From: CALVGQ01 sp964370435
GTDB lineage: Bacteria > Bacillota_I > Bacilli_A > Erysipelotrichales > Erysipelotrichaceae
Direction: 5' to 3'
DNA length: 64,000 bases
Assembly (NCBI GenBank): GCA_964370435.1
Contig: CAYJJG010000008.1
Coordinates: 1 to 64,000 of the forward strand
Numbering within the stretch: the stretch's first letter is position 1; every line of letters begins with the position of its first letter. Made by a program: the position numbers and the translations under genes. Below, piece after piece: positions 54,223 to 63,827 of this stretch. A model generated the notes under the pieces. It was given only the letters and a program-made list of their open reading frames with translations. It was not told the DNA's origin and ran no database searches.

Positions 54223-57057
54223 ATGAAATATAAGTTAGAAAATCCATCATTGGTAAGTGAAAATTTAATTCAACCCTATACAACTATGTATAAGTCAAAA
54301 AGTTTAAAATCAGCTTTATCTTTTGAACAAGAATATCGTTTGTATTTGACTGATTTTAAAGTAGAGCGTTATCGTGATTATGAAATTGATCCACTAATAA
54401 ACTTTACAGGCTCAAATATTACAGTTCCATCATGTTTAGAATTACATGGACATTCTAGTGCGCAGTATGTAAATCAACAATATCCCTTTGATGGTTTAGA
54501 AGAAATTAAACCACCGACTTTACCTAATAAGAATGAAATCTTCATTTATGAGACTAAATTTAATTATACGAAAAACAAGACTGCTTATTTAGTTTTCGAT
54601 GGTGTTTTAAGCAGTTATGAGTGTTACTTAAATGGTGAATATGTCGGCTTTAAAACAGACTCTTTTACTAAAGGAAGTTTTGATGTTACTGATAAATTAG
54701 TAGACGGTGAAAATACTTTACGTGTAAAAGTAGTGAAGTTTTCTACCTGGTTAGAGGATCAAGATTTCTTTAGATTATCAGGTATCTTTAGACCAGTGTA
54801 TATTGAAAGTTATAATGAAGTCTTCTTAAAAGATTTTTTAGTGAATTATGAGTTAATAGAATATAAAACAGCTCAAGTAACCATTTTATCACAGACGAAT
54901 AAATCTGCAGATATTACTTATTCTTTATATGATTATGAAGATAATCTTATCATCACGACTAAAGATAATAAATTTAATGTTGATGTTAAACTATGGTCTG
55001 CAGAATATCCTAATTTATATAAATTAGTGATTCAAGTCAATGATGAATTTACTTCTAAACAAATTGGATTTAGAGAATTCAAGTTAGATCAAGTCATGAA
55101 GATAAATAATAAGAGAATCGAAATAAAAGGGGTTAATCGCCATGAATTTTCAAATATCCATGGATTTAGTGTTACCTATGAAGAGACATTAAAAGATATT
55201 ATTAATATTAAAAATTCAAATATGAACGCGATTAGAACGAGTCATTATCCTAACGCAGAATTCTTCTATAAGTTATGCGATGAATATGGGCTTTATGTCA
55301 TGGATGAGGCTAATGTAGAGACACACGGTACTTGGCAACATGCTGATGGTATTAAACATCGCACAATGACTATACCTGATGATAAAGATAATTATTTAAA
55401 GCCATTACTATTTAGGATAGATAATATGTATTACCGCGATCGAAACCATGCCTGCATCATTATCTGGAGTCTTGGTAATGAGTCTTTTGGTGGTAAAAAT
55501 TTATTGGAGGCTTATAACTATTTTAAATCATTAGATAGCACCAGACTTGTACACTATGAAGGTGATTTTAATGATGATCGATATGTTTTAAGTGATATGA
55601 AATCAACAATGTATCAGTCGGTTGTAGCAATAAAAGAGTATTTAAAAACACATCGTGATAGACCTTATATTTTGTGTGAATATAGCCATGCAATGGGGAA
55701 TAGTAGCGGAGCTCATCATAAATACACTGATTTACTAAGTGAAGATCCTTTATTTCAAGGAGGATTTATTTGGGATTATATTGATCAAGAGCTTAACTTA
55801 AATGGTGTTAATAATTTTGGTGGAAGATTAGGAGATCGTCCTACAGATTATAATTTCTGTGTTAATGGTCTAGTTTATTCTAATCGAGAAAATTCTCCGA
55901 AGATGGCTGAAATAAAACATAATTATTCTTCTGTAAAGATTACGATTGAAGAGCATAGTTATACTATTAAAAATGATTTCTTATTTACAAATTTAAGTGA
56001 TTATAGCTTTGTGTTCAAAATATATCAAGAAGGTTTGCTTATTAATGAAGAAAGTAAAAAATTGGATATAGAACCACTAAGTGAATTAACTGAAAAATTC
56101 GAAATCAACAAAAAAGCTAATACTACATTGATTATTGAATGTTACTTAAATAATCATCATGTAGTTAGTCAGTCAAAAACTTTTGATGAACAATTTTATA
56201 CGCCAACAAGTAAGCTGCTTGATTTAGTTGAAGGCGGATTTAATATTGGATATCAAGATGAAAATTTCAGATTTTTATATGATAGAGGTAGAGGGTCAAT
56301 CGCTTCAATAAAATATGGTGATATTGAATATGTACTAAATTATACAAATACATTTAAGCCATTCTTTACAAGAGCCTTAACTGATAACGATAAAGGAAAT
56401 GTAGCACATTATTTTAAGAATTTAAATACGATGTTACTATCTTATGCAAGACCTCTAGAAGTAAAATATCAAGATAACACCATTATATCTACGCTTTTAT
56501 TAGGAGATAATAAAACGATTGTAAATGAATATATTAAAGTATATGAAGATTATACTATTGAGTTAACTTTGGATTATAAAGCTCAAGAGCACTTACATGA
56601 ATTTTATAGTTTTGGCTATACCTTTGATACGCTTAAGATGAAGGACTGTACCTATTATGGATTGGGTCCTGAAGAAAATTATCAAGATCGTATGATGGCA
56701 GCAAATCTTGGAATTTATCAATATACTATTAGTGATAATCTACCTCAATATGTAGTGCCTAGTGAGTGCGGTAACCGTGAAGGTAATCATCAGGCAACAA
56801 TAAGTAATGGTGATAAATCATTAGTATTTAGATCTAATGAAGCATTTAGTTTCAGTGCATTAGATTACAACTTCCAGGAGTTACAAAATGCATTTTATTT
56901 AGAAGATTTAAAAGATTCCAATAAGACAAGCATTAACATATGTAAAGCAAAAGCAGGTGTTGGTGGTGATGATACTTGGGGTGCGCTTACCCACGAGGAA
57001 TATCGCTTAAAAGCTAATAAGGACTATCGCTTTACTATTTATATTAATAAAAAATAA
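54223..57057 (+). CDS. lacZ: beta-galactosidase (GH2, LacZ type)
   Basis: The 944-residue product hydrolyses beta-galactosides such as lactose. An N-terminal jelly-roll sugar-binding domain precedes an Ig-like domain and the catalytic barrel; IKGVNRHEFSNIHGFSV, TSHYPNAEFFYKLCDEYGLY and MDEANVETHG are GH2 motifs. The acid/base Glu is in WSLGNESFGG and the nucleophile Glu in ILCEYSHAMGNS. The C-terminal beta domain contains YGLGPEENYQDR. No signal peptide is present, so it is cytoplasmic and would need lactose uptake by another system. The start follows ggaggc. Confidence 0.93.
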   Translation: MKYKLENPSLVSENLIQPYTTMYKSKSLKSALSFEQEYRLYLTDFKVERYRDYEIDPLINFTGSNITVPSCLELHGHSSAQYVNQQYPFDGLEEIKPPTLPNKNEIFIYETKFNYTKNKTAYLVFDGVLSSYECYLNGEYVGFKTDSFTKGSFDVTDKLVDGENTLRVKVVKFSTWLEDQDFFRLSGIFRPVYIESYNEVFLKDFLVNYELIEYKTAQVTILSQTNKSADITYSLYDYEDNLIITTKDNKFNVDVKLWSAEYPNLYKLVIQVNDEFTSKQIGFREFKLDQVMKINNKRIEIKGVNRHEFSNIHGFSVTYEETLKDIINIKNSNMNAIRTSHYPNAEFFYKLCDEYGLYVMDEANVETHGTWQHADGIKHRTMTIPDDKDNYLKPLLFRIDNMYYRDRNHACIIIWSLGNESFGGKNLLEAYNYFKSLDSTRLVHYEGDFNDDRYVLSDMKSTMYQSVVAIKEYLKTHRDRPYILCEYSHAMGNSSGAHHKYTDLLSEDPLFQGGFIWDYIDQELNLNGVNNFGGRLGDRPTDYNFCVNGLVYSNRENSPKMAEIKHNYSSVKITIEEHSYTIKNDFLFTNLSDYSFVFKIYQEGLLINEESKKLDIEPLSELTEKFEINKKANTTLIIECYLNNHHVVSQSKTFDEQFYTPTSKLLDLVEGGFNIGYQDENFRFLYDRGRGSIASIKYGDIEYVLNYTNTFKPFFTRALTDNDKGNVAHYFKNLNTMLLSYARPLEVKYQDNTIISTLLLGDNKTIVNEYIKVYEDYTIELTLDYKAQEHLHEFYSFGYTFDTLKMKDCTYYGLGPEENYQDRMMAANLGIYQYTISDNLPQYVVPSECGNREGNHQATISNGDKSLVFRSNEAFSFSALDYNFQELQNAFYLEDLKDSNKTSINICKAKAGVGGDDTWGALTHEEYRLKANKDYRFTIYINKK

Positions 57058-57081
57058 TAAAATTTAATTATTAAGTAAAAG

Positions 57082-57115
57082 AACTGTAAATCCATCAAGG
57101 AGATACAGTTTTTTT
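57082..57115 (+). terminator. intrinsic terminator of the galactose module
   Basis: Stem aactgta (57082-57088) with tacagtt (57104-57110), then T5. Confidence 0.8.
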
Positions 57116-57302
57116 GTTAATTCAAAAAATTGTATTAAATTTAAATTAGTGGGAGCAGTTTATTTTAGATAATCACGTACATTTTATTAAATCGGTTCCA
57201 TAAATGCAGAAAAAAAGTTAAAATTGGCAATTTTTAAAAACTATGAATTGACTAAGTGCTGTTATACTGAATGTATAAATAGAGCTATAAAAGGAGGGAG
57301 CA

Positions 57303-59201
57303 ATGCTAAACGCACGACAAATTGAAATCATAAAACAATTATTCATCAACACGCTTCCCTTAGATATGAAAGAGTTAATAAAGATATTTAATAAGAGTGA
57401 AAGGACAATTCGATACGACATCCAAGTGGTTAGAGAATTTTTAGGAAAAAAAGGAGTTCGCGTTGAACTAAAAAATAAAATAGGTTTTTATATACCTATT
57501 AAATACAAATATCACTATAGCAAAATAAGTGAAGAGCTAGAGCAAATTAAAAAAACACATAACTCATTAGGAGAAGACAATGAAAAAATACCGTTATGCT
57601 TACTGTATTTTTTAGCACAAAACAAGCCGGTTAATATGGATCACATTGTTAGTTCGCTATACATGTCGAGGTCTTCCATCTTTAGGCTATTTCAAAAATT
57701 TAAGTTAGTGTATCAAGACAAAATGAGTATTCAATTAATTTCTACAGATGGATATGAGATAGTTGGTGAAGAAAAAGAAATACGCCATCAAGCTGCATTA
57801 ATACTAGTTAATCTTCTAAAAGGAAGTTATTCTGTGGATAACTGGTATCATTTCTTGCCAGAATATTTTAAATCAGTAGTTTCATTTGATACATTGGAAA
57901 ACATCGTTAAAGGTTTGAAAAAAGCAAATGCCACTTATGGAATATGGATGTCAAACAACTCGTTTATATATTTACTATCTTATTGTTTAGTAGGTTATGT
58001 TAGGAATAAGAACAATCAGCACGAAGTAATGATTGATTCAAACAACAAGAACTATGTCATAGACTTGTTAAATAGTATAAAAGTAAATGCTTATGATACA
58101 GAAGAGGTAAAATTGCTGGAAAATGTACTATCTGTGCAGTCGATCAATCATATGACAGATGGAGTAGTCGGTGTTCCAATCCAAACTGCAATAGATAAAA
58201 TCATCAAATTTTTAATGAGTAATAGTGATAAGTATAAATTGAAATTAGATTATGCACTATTAAGATTAGATTTAGAAGATCACATAAATGGATACATCAA
58301 CAAAAAAGAAAAAGATTTCTATATTGATGAAAATCCATTACTTAAAGAGATAAAAGATAAGTATAACTTCTACTATGATATAGCAATACAATGCGTGAAG
58401 ATATTTAAAGAGGTAACTAATATAGAACTTTCAGAAAGTGAAATAAGCTACATAGCTATTTATTTATATAAAAACAGGATAGAAGGAAGTAGATTAAATA
58501 ACAGGGTTCTAATAGTATGTGCTACAGGAAAAGGATCTTCAAATTTGCTAGTAACACGTATAAGGAACGTGTTTCACAATTTAGAAATAGTAGGTCATGT
58601 TTCTCCTTTTCAAATAGATGAAAGTGCGTATAGTAATGATATAGATTTTGTAATAAGCACTATTCCACTACCAGAAAGCTCATTGCCAGTAATAAACATT
58701 TCAGTGATTTTGAATAAAGAAGATATTCAAAGAATATTAGACTTTATTCATTATGGAAAAAACTTAGATGCGATACCCTTTAATCAAGAACATACAGCAT
58801 CTTTTAACTCAAAAACAGAATTACAGAATGTTAAAGTGGATAATTTTGATATACAAAAAGAGACTCTCACTAATGTAAGCCAAGTAATAAGTAATTTAAT
58901 AATATCTTTAATAGACACAACTTCAAAATTCCCTAAAGAATATCAAATGTCACAAGAAGCATTATTAGGAATGATTATTCATTTGAGCTTAGCGGTTCCT
59001 AGATGGTTTGACGAAGAACCTTTAACAAATACGCATGGTGTTGAAGAATTATATTGCGAGATTGAGAAAAAACACAAAGTAATATTTGTCCTGATGAAAA
59101 AATATTTCATGTCTATTGAGGAGTCCTTATTAATAGATTTAGAAGTTTCAGAAAAATATGCGTTTTTCTTATATATTATTAATGAACTAAATAAGAGGTG
59201 A
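57303..59201 (+). CDS. PRD-domain transcriptional regulator with EIIB-like domain
   Basis: The 632-residue product resembles BglG/LicR/MtlR-type activators. In order: an N-terminal HTH_11-like helix-turn-helix (residues 1-65), a second HTH (about 90-165), PTS regulation domains, an EIIB-like domain (NRVLIVCATGKGSSNLLVTR, from about residue 400) with a phosphorylatable Cys, and a C-terminal domain of about 100 residues without a clear match. Such proteins sense the phosphorylation state of a PTS. It precedes the amidohydrolase gene by 4 bases and is thus the likely regulator of the following cluster. The start follows ggaggga. Confidence 0.82.
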   Translation: MLNARQIEIIKQLFINTLPLDMKELIKIFNKSERTIRYDIQVVREFLGKKGVRVELKNKIGFYIPIKYKYHYSKISEELEQIKKTHNSLGEDNEKIPLCLLYFLAQNKPVNMDHIVSSLYMSRSSIFRLFQKFKLVYQDKMSIQLISTDGYEIVGEEKEIRHQAALILVNLLKGSYSVDNWYHFLPEYFKSVVSFDTLENIVKGLKKANATYGIWMSNNSFIYLLSYCLVGYVRNKNNQHEVMIDSNNKNYVIDLLNSIKVNAYDTEEVKLLENVLSVQSINHMTDGVVGVPIQTAIDKIIKFLMSNSDKYKLKLDYALLRLDLEDHINGYINKKEKDFYIDENPLLKEIKDKYNFYYDIAIQCVKIFKEVTNIELSESEISYIAIYLYKNRIEGSRLNNRVLIVCATGKGSSNLLVTRIRNVFHNLEIVGHVSPFQIDESAYSNDIDFVISTIPLPESSLPVINISVILNKEDIQRILDFIHYGKNLDAIPFNQEHTASFNSKTELQNVKVDNFDIQKETLTNVSQVISNLIISLIDTTSKFPKEYQMSQEALLGMIIHLSLAVPRWFDEEPLTNTHGVEELYCEIEKKHKVIFVLMKKYFMSIEESLLIDLEVSEKYAFFLYIINELNKR

Positions 59202-59205
59202 TTAA

Positions 59206-60336
59206 ATGAAAAAATTAATACTTAAAAATGGAGAGTTATTGTCTCCTAAAGATGGATTTTATAGAGTAAAAAAAGATATTTTAATAGAAAATGGAAGAAT
59301 TAAAAAAATTGATAATAATATTGTTGAGGATGCAGAAATTATTGATTGTACTGGCTTGATAATATCTCCAGGATTTATTGATATCCATGTACATTGCAAC
59401 AATACTTCAAGAATAGGTTTAGACCCAGATACCGTTGGAATCCAAAGAGGTGCCACTACAGTATTTGATGCAGGTAGTACGGGAGGTGCAACATTTGAAG
59501 AATTTAATAAATCATGTGAAAATTATAAAACTAAAGTTTTCACACTACTAAATGTATCCAAGGATGGTTTAAAAACACTGCATGAATTAGATGATTTAAA
59601 TAAAATAGATAAACAATTAATATTAGATATGGTAAATAAATATCCCAATAAAATAGTAGGATTAAAAGCACGAGCAAGTGCTACAGTAGTTGGAAATAAT
59701 GGCATAACTCCAATTAAAATGGCTGCAGCTATTGCTCAAGAAACTAAACTTCCCTTAATGGTACATGTTGGAAATTATCCACCTACACTGGCAGAAGTGA
59801 TTAACTTATTGAGTGATAAGGATATTGTAACTCATGCTTTCCATGGAAAAAAAGGTAATATTTTAAATGATAGATATGAAATTATTGAAGAAGCAATAGC
59901 AGGTAGAAATCGTGGTGTTTGCTATGATATTGGGCACGGTTCAGCAAGTTTCAATTTAGAAGTGTATAAAAAGGCAATAGCTCTAGGATTTAAAACTGAT
60001 TTTATATCGTCAGATTTGCATATGCAAAATTATGAAGGTCCTGTTAACAGTATAGTTGAAGTAATGAGCAAAATAATGCAATGTGGTGAAACTTTAGAAG
60101 ATGTTATTGAAAAGACTACCACAAAAATAGCAGATTTCTTTAATTTAGAAAATCTTGGACATTTAAAAATAGGATATTTTGCAGATATAGCTGCATTTGA
60201 TATCATAAAGAGTTCAAAAAGCGTAAAAGATTCAATGGATAATGAAATCATTTTAGATAAAGAAATCAACTTAAACTTTATTGTTTATAGCCAAGGAGAT
60301 AACAGTGAAATTTTTAGAGAAATTTATAAAAAGTAA
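59206..60336 (+). CDS. amidohydrolase/deacetylase-family metallohydrolase (EF0837 type)
   Basis: The 376-residue product belongs to the COG3964-type amidohydrolases once called dihydroorotases or adenine deaminases. Metal-site motifs are PGFIDIHVHCNN, a Lys-containing VGLKARASATVVG (probable carboxylated Lys), MVHVGNYPPT, THAFHGKKGNIL and FISSDLHMQNYEGP with the catalytic Asp. It is encoded in a conserved cluster known from Enterococcus and Aeromonas. A deacylation of an imported, phosphorylated amino-sugar acid is an inference from the downstream Dga-type enzymes. Confidence 0.82.
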   Translation: MKKLILKNGELLSPKDGFYRVKKDILIENGRIKKIDNNIVEDAEIIDCTGLIISPGFIDIHVHCNNTSRIGLDPDTVGIQRGATTVFDAGSTGGATFEEFNKSCENYKTKVFTLLNVSKDGLKTLHELDDLNKIDKQLILDMVNKYPNKIVGLKARASATVVGNNGITPIKMAAAIAQETKLPLMVHVGNYPPTLAEVINLLSDKDIVTHAFHGKKGNILNDRYEIIEEAIAGRNRGVCYDIGHGSASFNLEVYKKAIALGFKTDFISSDLHMQNYEGPVNSIVEVMSKIMQCGETLEDVIEKTTTKIADFFNLENLGHLKIGYFADIAAFDIIKSSKSVKDSMDNEIILDKEINLNFIVYSQGDNSEIFREIYKK

Positions 60337-60673
60337 CAATAGTGAATTATCAGAAACAACGATACAGGAATATCAGCAAATAAAAGAAAAGTTTAAAACA
60401 AATAATATTTATATGAGTGAAGATGCACAATTAATGTTTAGTAATCATATAGTATGCTTTTTAGAAAGAATACATAAAAATACTTTAATAGACCCTATTG
60501 ATGAGGAACTAAGAACAGGAGTAAGTGTAGAAGCTTTAAGCATTGCACAAGCAATTGTAAAAGGTATATTTGAAAAATATGGTGTAAATGAAAATATGTC
60601 TGAAATATTTTTGTTTGCTACACATATTCAAATAGCAATGACACAGAAAAAAGGAGGAAATACAGATGAGTGA
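60305..60673 (+). CDS. small PRD-domain protein (EF0829 type)
   Basis: The 122-residue product is a free-standing PTS regulation domain: SNHIVCFLERIHKN with H48 and FLFATHIQIAM near the C-terminus provide two candidate phospho-His. The GTG at 60305, with aaggag 6 bases before it, is preferred to ATG 60281, which lacks a site; either overlaps the amidohydrolase gene. Its small size suggests a phosphorylation-sensing partner or a carrier, not a DNA-binding protein. The TIGR family for this cluster member has no known function. Confidence 0.75.
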   Translation: MKFLEKFIKSNNSELSETTIQEYQQIKEKFKTNNIYMSEDAQLMFSNHIVCFLERIHKNTLIDPIDEELRTGVSVEALSIAQAIVKGIFEKYGVNENMSEIFLFATHIQIAMTQKKGGNTDE

Positions 60674-61031
60674 TCAAGTAGTGGTGGTAATAGGCCATCG
60701 ATTAGGTAAAGGGGATGCAGTAGCAAAAGGTGTTGAAAAAGCAGGAGGCAAGGCCGTTGTTATACCAGGGATGGCAGCAGATATGAAGTTAGGCGATGTA
60801 ATGCAAGAGCATAATGCCGCTATTGGAGTTAGTTTTTGTGGAAGTGGTGGAGCAGGAGCGTTAACTGCGGCTAATAAATATGGTTATAAAATGGAATATG
60901 GGCTACGTTCTATTGATGCAGCGTGCACAGCATTAGAAAATGGTTGCACCGTGGTAGGATTAGGATTTTTGGATGTTGAAGAATTAGGAGAGAGGCTTGT
61001 AAAGACCTATAACAAGATCCATGGAAAATAA
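60666..61031 (+). CDS. glycine-rich SFCGS-family protein
   Basis: The 121-residue product has the family hallmark VSFCGSGGAGALTAA with C58, plus IGHRLGKGDAV near the N-terminus with H11 and the end GLGFLDVEELGERLVKTY. The fold looks like a small alpha/beta domain, comparable to PTS IIB proteins in size, and the Cys could be a phosphoryl acceptor. The family is found only in this cluster type; function is not established. The start follows aaggagg and overlaps the previous gene by 8 bases. Confidence 0.8.
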   Translation: MSDQVVVVIGHRLGKGDAVAKGVEKAGGKAVVIPGMAADMKLGDVMQEHNAAIGVSFCGSGGAGALTAANKYGYKMEYGLRSIDAACTALENGCTVVGLGFLDVEELGERLVKTYNKIHGK

Positions 61032-61326
61032 AAAACAATTATTAAAAGAGTGTCAGTATACTACTATGATTACTGCAAAAGGAGAATCAGAAAAAGAGGT
61101 AATAGGCAAAATATTTCAATTAATGAGAAAACAAATATTTAAGGAAATAGAGTACCCAATTATTCACTTAGAAGCAAATGAAGTATATTTTAAAAAAGTG
61201 GATATTGAAGAAGTCACTGAGAAATTTTTATTTTTCTTCATGCCACGTACTAAAAGTTATTTTACTATTACTGCTGAAATAGTAGTGATGGTTAAATATT
61301 TAGATTTCATAAAGGAGGAGAGTTAA
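61021..61326 (+). CDS. DUF4312-family protein
   Basis: The 101-residue cytoplasmic protein, with no clear ribosome site, overlaps the SFCGS gene by 11 bases, so it is probably translated by coupling. Its sequence (LKECQYTTMITAKGESEKEV, FFFMPRTKSYFTITAEIVVM) fits the DUF4312 family of this cluster. Function unknown. Confidence 0.75.
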   Translation: MENKKQLLKECQYTTMITAKGESEKEVIGKIFQLMRKQIFKEIEYPIIHLEANEVYFKKVDIEEVTEKFLFFFMPRTKSYFTITAEIVVMVKYLDFIKEES

Positions 61327-61327
61327 T

Positions 61328-62041
61328 ATGAATTTTGAAATCGTTATTTATTCTATAATCATAGGGATTATAGGGGGCGGATGTATTGCTGCAGGTGCGG
61401 CAAGAATGTTTCATGCGCCAGAGATTCAAGCAATGGGGGCATTTAGAACTCTAGGGGAATTGAATGCTTGTAATGGAGATCCAATTTCACATTTTTCATT
61501 CGGTTTAGGGTTCTTCTTTCAAGCAACTGCAGAAGCTGTTGCTGGAGGGGTTCTTACACAAGAAGTATTCCACAGAATCGTTCCAAACTGGTCAGCAGCG
61601 GCAATACTATTCAAAGATAAGAGTGTAGAAAATACACTACACAATCCTGCGAAAATGATGCTAGCGGGATCAGTGGTTGGTGCAGTAGTTGTAACATTCT
61701 TAAACACTTTAGCAAGTTCAGTTCCGGATAAACTAGCTACAATAGCTACTAGTGTCTTAACGCCTGCTACTTCATGGCTTATTAATCCAGTCATGCCAGC
61801 AATTTTCTGGTTAGCAGCTATCGATGCTGGTAAAAAATCAGGATTCTGGGCAACAGTACTTGGAGGGGTTGCAACACTTGTAACTGGAAACGCATTACCT
61901 GGTGTTATACTAGGGATTTTAATTGGTAAATCAGCAGAAGAAAATGGATATAAGAGTAAAGTTGTACAAATCTTAATCGCAATTGTAGCGGTTATGTTTA
62001 CAGCAATCGCTTATTTCAGAGGCTTCTTCGAATTATTCTAG
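61328..62041 (+). CDS. DUF4311-family membrane protein
   Basis: The 237-residue polytopic protein has glycine- and alanine-rich helices: GGGCIAAGAARMFHAPEIQA, FGLGFFFQATAEAVAGGVLT, a middle part NPVMPAIFWLAAIDAGKKSG and a C-terminal helix. It fits DUF4311 and is a candidate transporter subunit. It follows DUF4312 with a strong aaaggaggag site and precedes the second membrane protein by 12 bases. Confidence 0.8.
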   Translation: MNFEIVIYSIIIGIIGGGCIAAGAARMFHAPEIQAMGAFRTLGELNACNGDPISHFSFGLGFFFQATAEAVAGGVLTQEVFHRIVPNWSAAAILFKDKSVENTLHNPAKMMLAGSVVGAVVVTFLNTLASSVPDKLATIATSVLTPATSWLINPVMPAIFWLAAIDAGKKSGFWATVLGGVATLVTGNALPGVILGILIGKSAEENGYKSKVVQILIAIVAVMFTAIAYFRGFFELF

Positions 62042-62053
62042 GAGGAATATAAT

Positions 62054-62701
62054 ATGGAAAAAACTACATTTATTGATAAATTAAATGGATTCCTTTTAAA
62101 GGATTCTACTTTCTTGCTACTAATAATGGGTGCAGCAGCAGCTATTTTTGCAGGGACATTCTTATACATTAATTTTAATACAGGGGCATTCAATGGTTTA
62201 GCTGTTGTACAAATGCTTCGTGATGGTATGAATACTGGAGATTATGCGGCGGCAGCAGGTTTTGCTGCAGGATTCTTAATTGCTCGTATACTTGAAGGAC
62301 CGCTAGTTGGTATATTAGATATCGGCGGTTCACTTCAAACAGGAGTAGGGATTGGGATACCAGCACTTCTTTTATCAGCTGGAATTACTATGCCGTTTGA
62401 CAACTTCGTTTTTGCACTAGTAACTGGTGCGGCAATTGGACTAGGACTAGGACTAATTATTATGGCGGTTCGAAAATTTGTTCCACAAGGAGTTTCCGTT
62501 GGCGGTACAGAAATTATGATGGGTGCAGGAAATGCAACAGGTAGATATTTAGCGCCTATGATCATTATTTCTGCAGCTTCATTCAATGTTTATGTTGGAA
62601 TTGGAGCAATCATCGGATCTGCTGTTTTCTACAAATGGGGAAAACAAATGACAGGTGGAGCAATACTTGGTGCTATGGTTATGGGAGCTATTTTCCTATA
62701 G
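62054..62701 (+). CDS. DUF4310-family membrane protein
   Basis: The 215-residue polytopic protein has the family segments FNGLAVVQMLRDGMNTGDYA, FAAGFLIARILEGPLVGILD and VSVGGTEIMMGAGNATGRYL. With DUF4311 it would form a two-component membrane channel. The start follows taggagg. Confidence 0.8.
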   Translation: MEKTTFIDKLNGFLLKDSTFLLLIMGAAAAIFAGTFLYINFNTGAFNGLAVVQMLRDGMNTGDYAAAAGFAAGFLIARILEGPLVGILDIGGSLQTGVGIGIPALLLSAGITMPFDNFVFALVTGAAIGLGLGLIIMAVRKFVPQGVSVGGTEIMMGAGNATGRYLAPMIIISAASFNVYVGIGAIIGSAVFYKWGKQMTGGAILGAMVMGAIFL

Positions 62702-62719
62702 GAAATTGGAGATAATAAA

Positions 62720-63826
62720 ATGAGTATATATCAAAACATTAATTTAAGACGCGTTATAAATGCAAGCGGAAGAATGACTGCATTAGGAGTATCAACTATT
62801 AGTGATGAAGTTGCTAAAGCACTTGTTGAAGGTGCACAGTCATATGTAGTCATAGATGAATTAGTAGATAAAGCAGGTGAAATTATATCCAAGTATACTG
62901 GTGGAGAAGACAGCTGTGTTACTTCTAGTGCTTCTGCCGGCATTGTACAATCGGTAGCTGGAATAATTTCCAAAGGGAAGAAGTCGATTATCGAGCGATT
63001 ACCTGATTCTTCAGGATTAGTAAATGAAGTAATAATTATGAAGGGACATGTCGTGCAATTTGGCGCACCTGTATCAACTATGGTTCGATTAGGTGGTGGA
63101 GTTGTAAAAGAAGTAGGCATGGCAAACAGCGTTGATGTGGAAGATATAACAGAAGCAATTAATTGTAATACCGCTGCCATTTTGTATATAAAAAGTCATC
63201 ACTGCATTCAAAAGGGGATGGTGTCTTTAGATGATTGCATTAAAATTGCAAAAGAACATAACATACCTTTAATCATTGATGCAGCAGCGGAAGAAGATCT
63301 AAGAATGTATGTTGATATGGGAATAGACTTAGTCATATATAGTGGTTCTAAAGCATTCGAAGCTCCTACATCGGGTTTTATTACAGGAAGAAAAGATTTA
63401 ATTAACTTCGCTAAAAAGCAAACTAAAGGTGTAGCTAGACCAATGAAGATTGGTAAGGAGTGCACTATGGGTTTATTGAAAGCCTTAGAACTATATGAAA
63501 AGAAAGACATGCAAAAAGAAGTAATAAGAAATCGTGCTATTGTAAAACACTTAATAGATGAGATTAATCAAATTGCTGGCCTACATGCTAGTGAAATACA
63601 AGATGAAGCAGGCAGAGAAATATATCGTGCTCAAGTTATTGTCGATGAAAAGGCTATTAAAAAATCAGCAATAGAAATAGATGAATTACTTAGAGCATCG
63701 AACCCATCAATACATTGTCGCCGACATTTATTAAATTTAGGAATTATTTCTTTTGATCCAAGACCACTTATTGAAGGTGATAAAGAAATTATTGTTGAAA
63801 AACTGAAAGAATTAGTAGAGGTATAA
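62720..63826 (+). CDS. DgaE-family PLP-dependent ammonia lyase
   Basis: The 368-residue product is a fold-type I PLP enzyme related to selenocysteine synthase; the family includes D-glucosaminate-6-phosphate ammonia-lyase. The PLP Lys lies in LVIYSGSKAFEAPTSGFITG and the upstream IIDAAAEED supports the cofactor. Ammonia elimination from an amino-sugar acid phosphate yields 2-keto-3-deoxy-6-phosphogluconate, the substrate of the next gene. It follows DUF4310 after 18 bases. Confidence 0.85.
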   Translation: MSIYQNINLRRVINASGRMTALGVSTISDEVAKALVEGAQSYVVIDELVDKAGEIISKYTGGEDSCVTSSASAGIVQSVAGIISKGKKSIIERLPDSSGLVNEVIIMKGHVVQFGAPVSTMVRLGGGVVKEVGMANSVDVEDITEAINCNTAAILYIKSHHCIQKGMVSLDDCIKIAKEHNIPLIIDAAAEEDLRMYVDMGIDLVIYSGSKAFEAPTSGFITGRKDLINFAKKQTKGVARPMKIGKECTMGLLKALELYEKKDMQKEVIRNRAIVKHLIDEINQIAGLHASEIQDEAGREIYRAQVIVDEKAIKKSAIEIDELLRASNPSIHCRRHLLNLGIISFDPRPLIEGDKEIIVEKLKELVEV

Positions 63827-63827
63827 A

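Noticed and set aside
57248..57279. Promoter TTGACT/TATAAA before the PRD regulator
   Set aside because: The spacing is 20 bases, too long for a confident call.
62731..63180. 149-codon minus-strand frame across the dgaE-like gene
   Set aside because: Antisense to a conserved PLP enzyme; no ribosome site and no recognisable domain.
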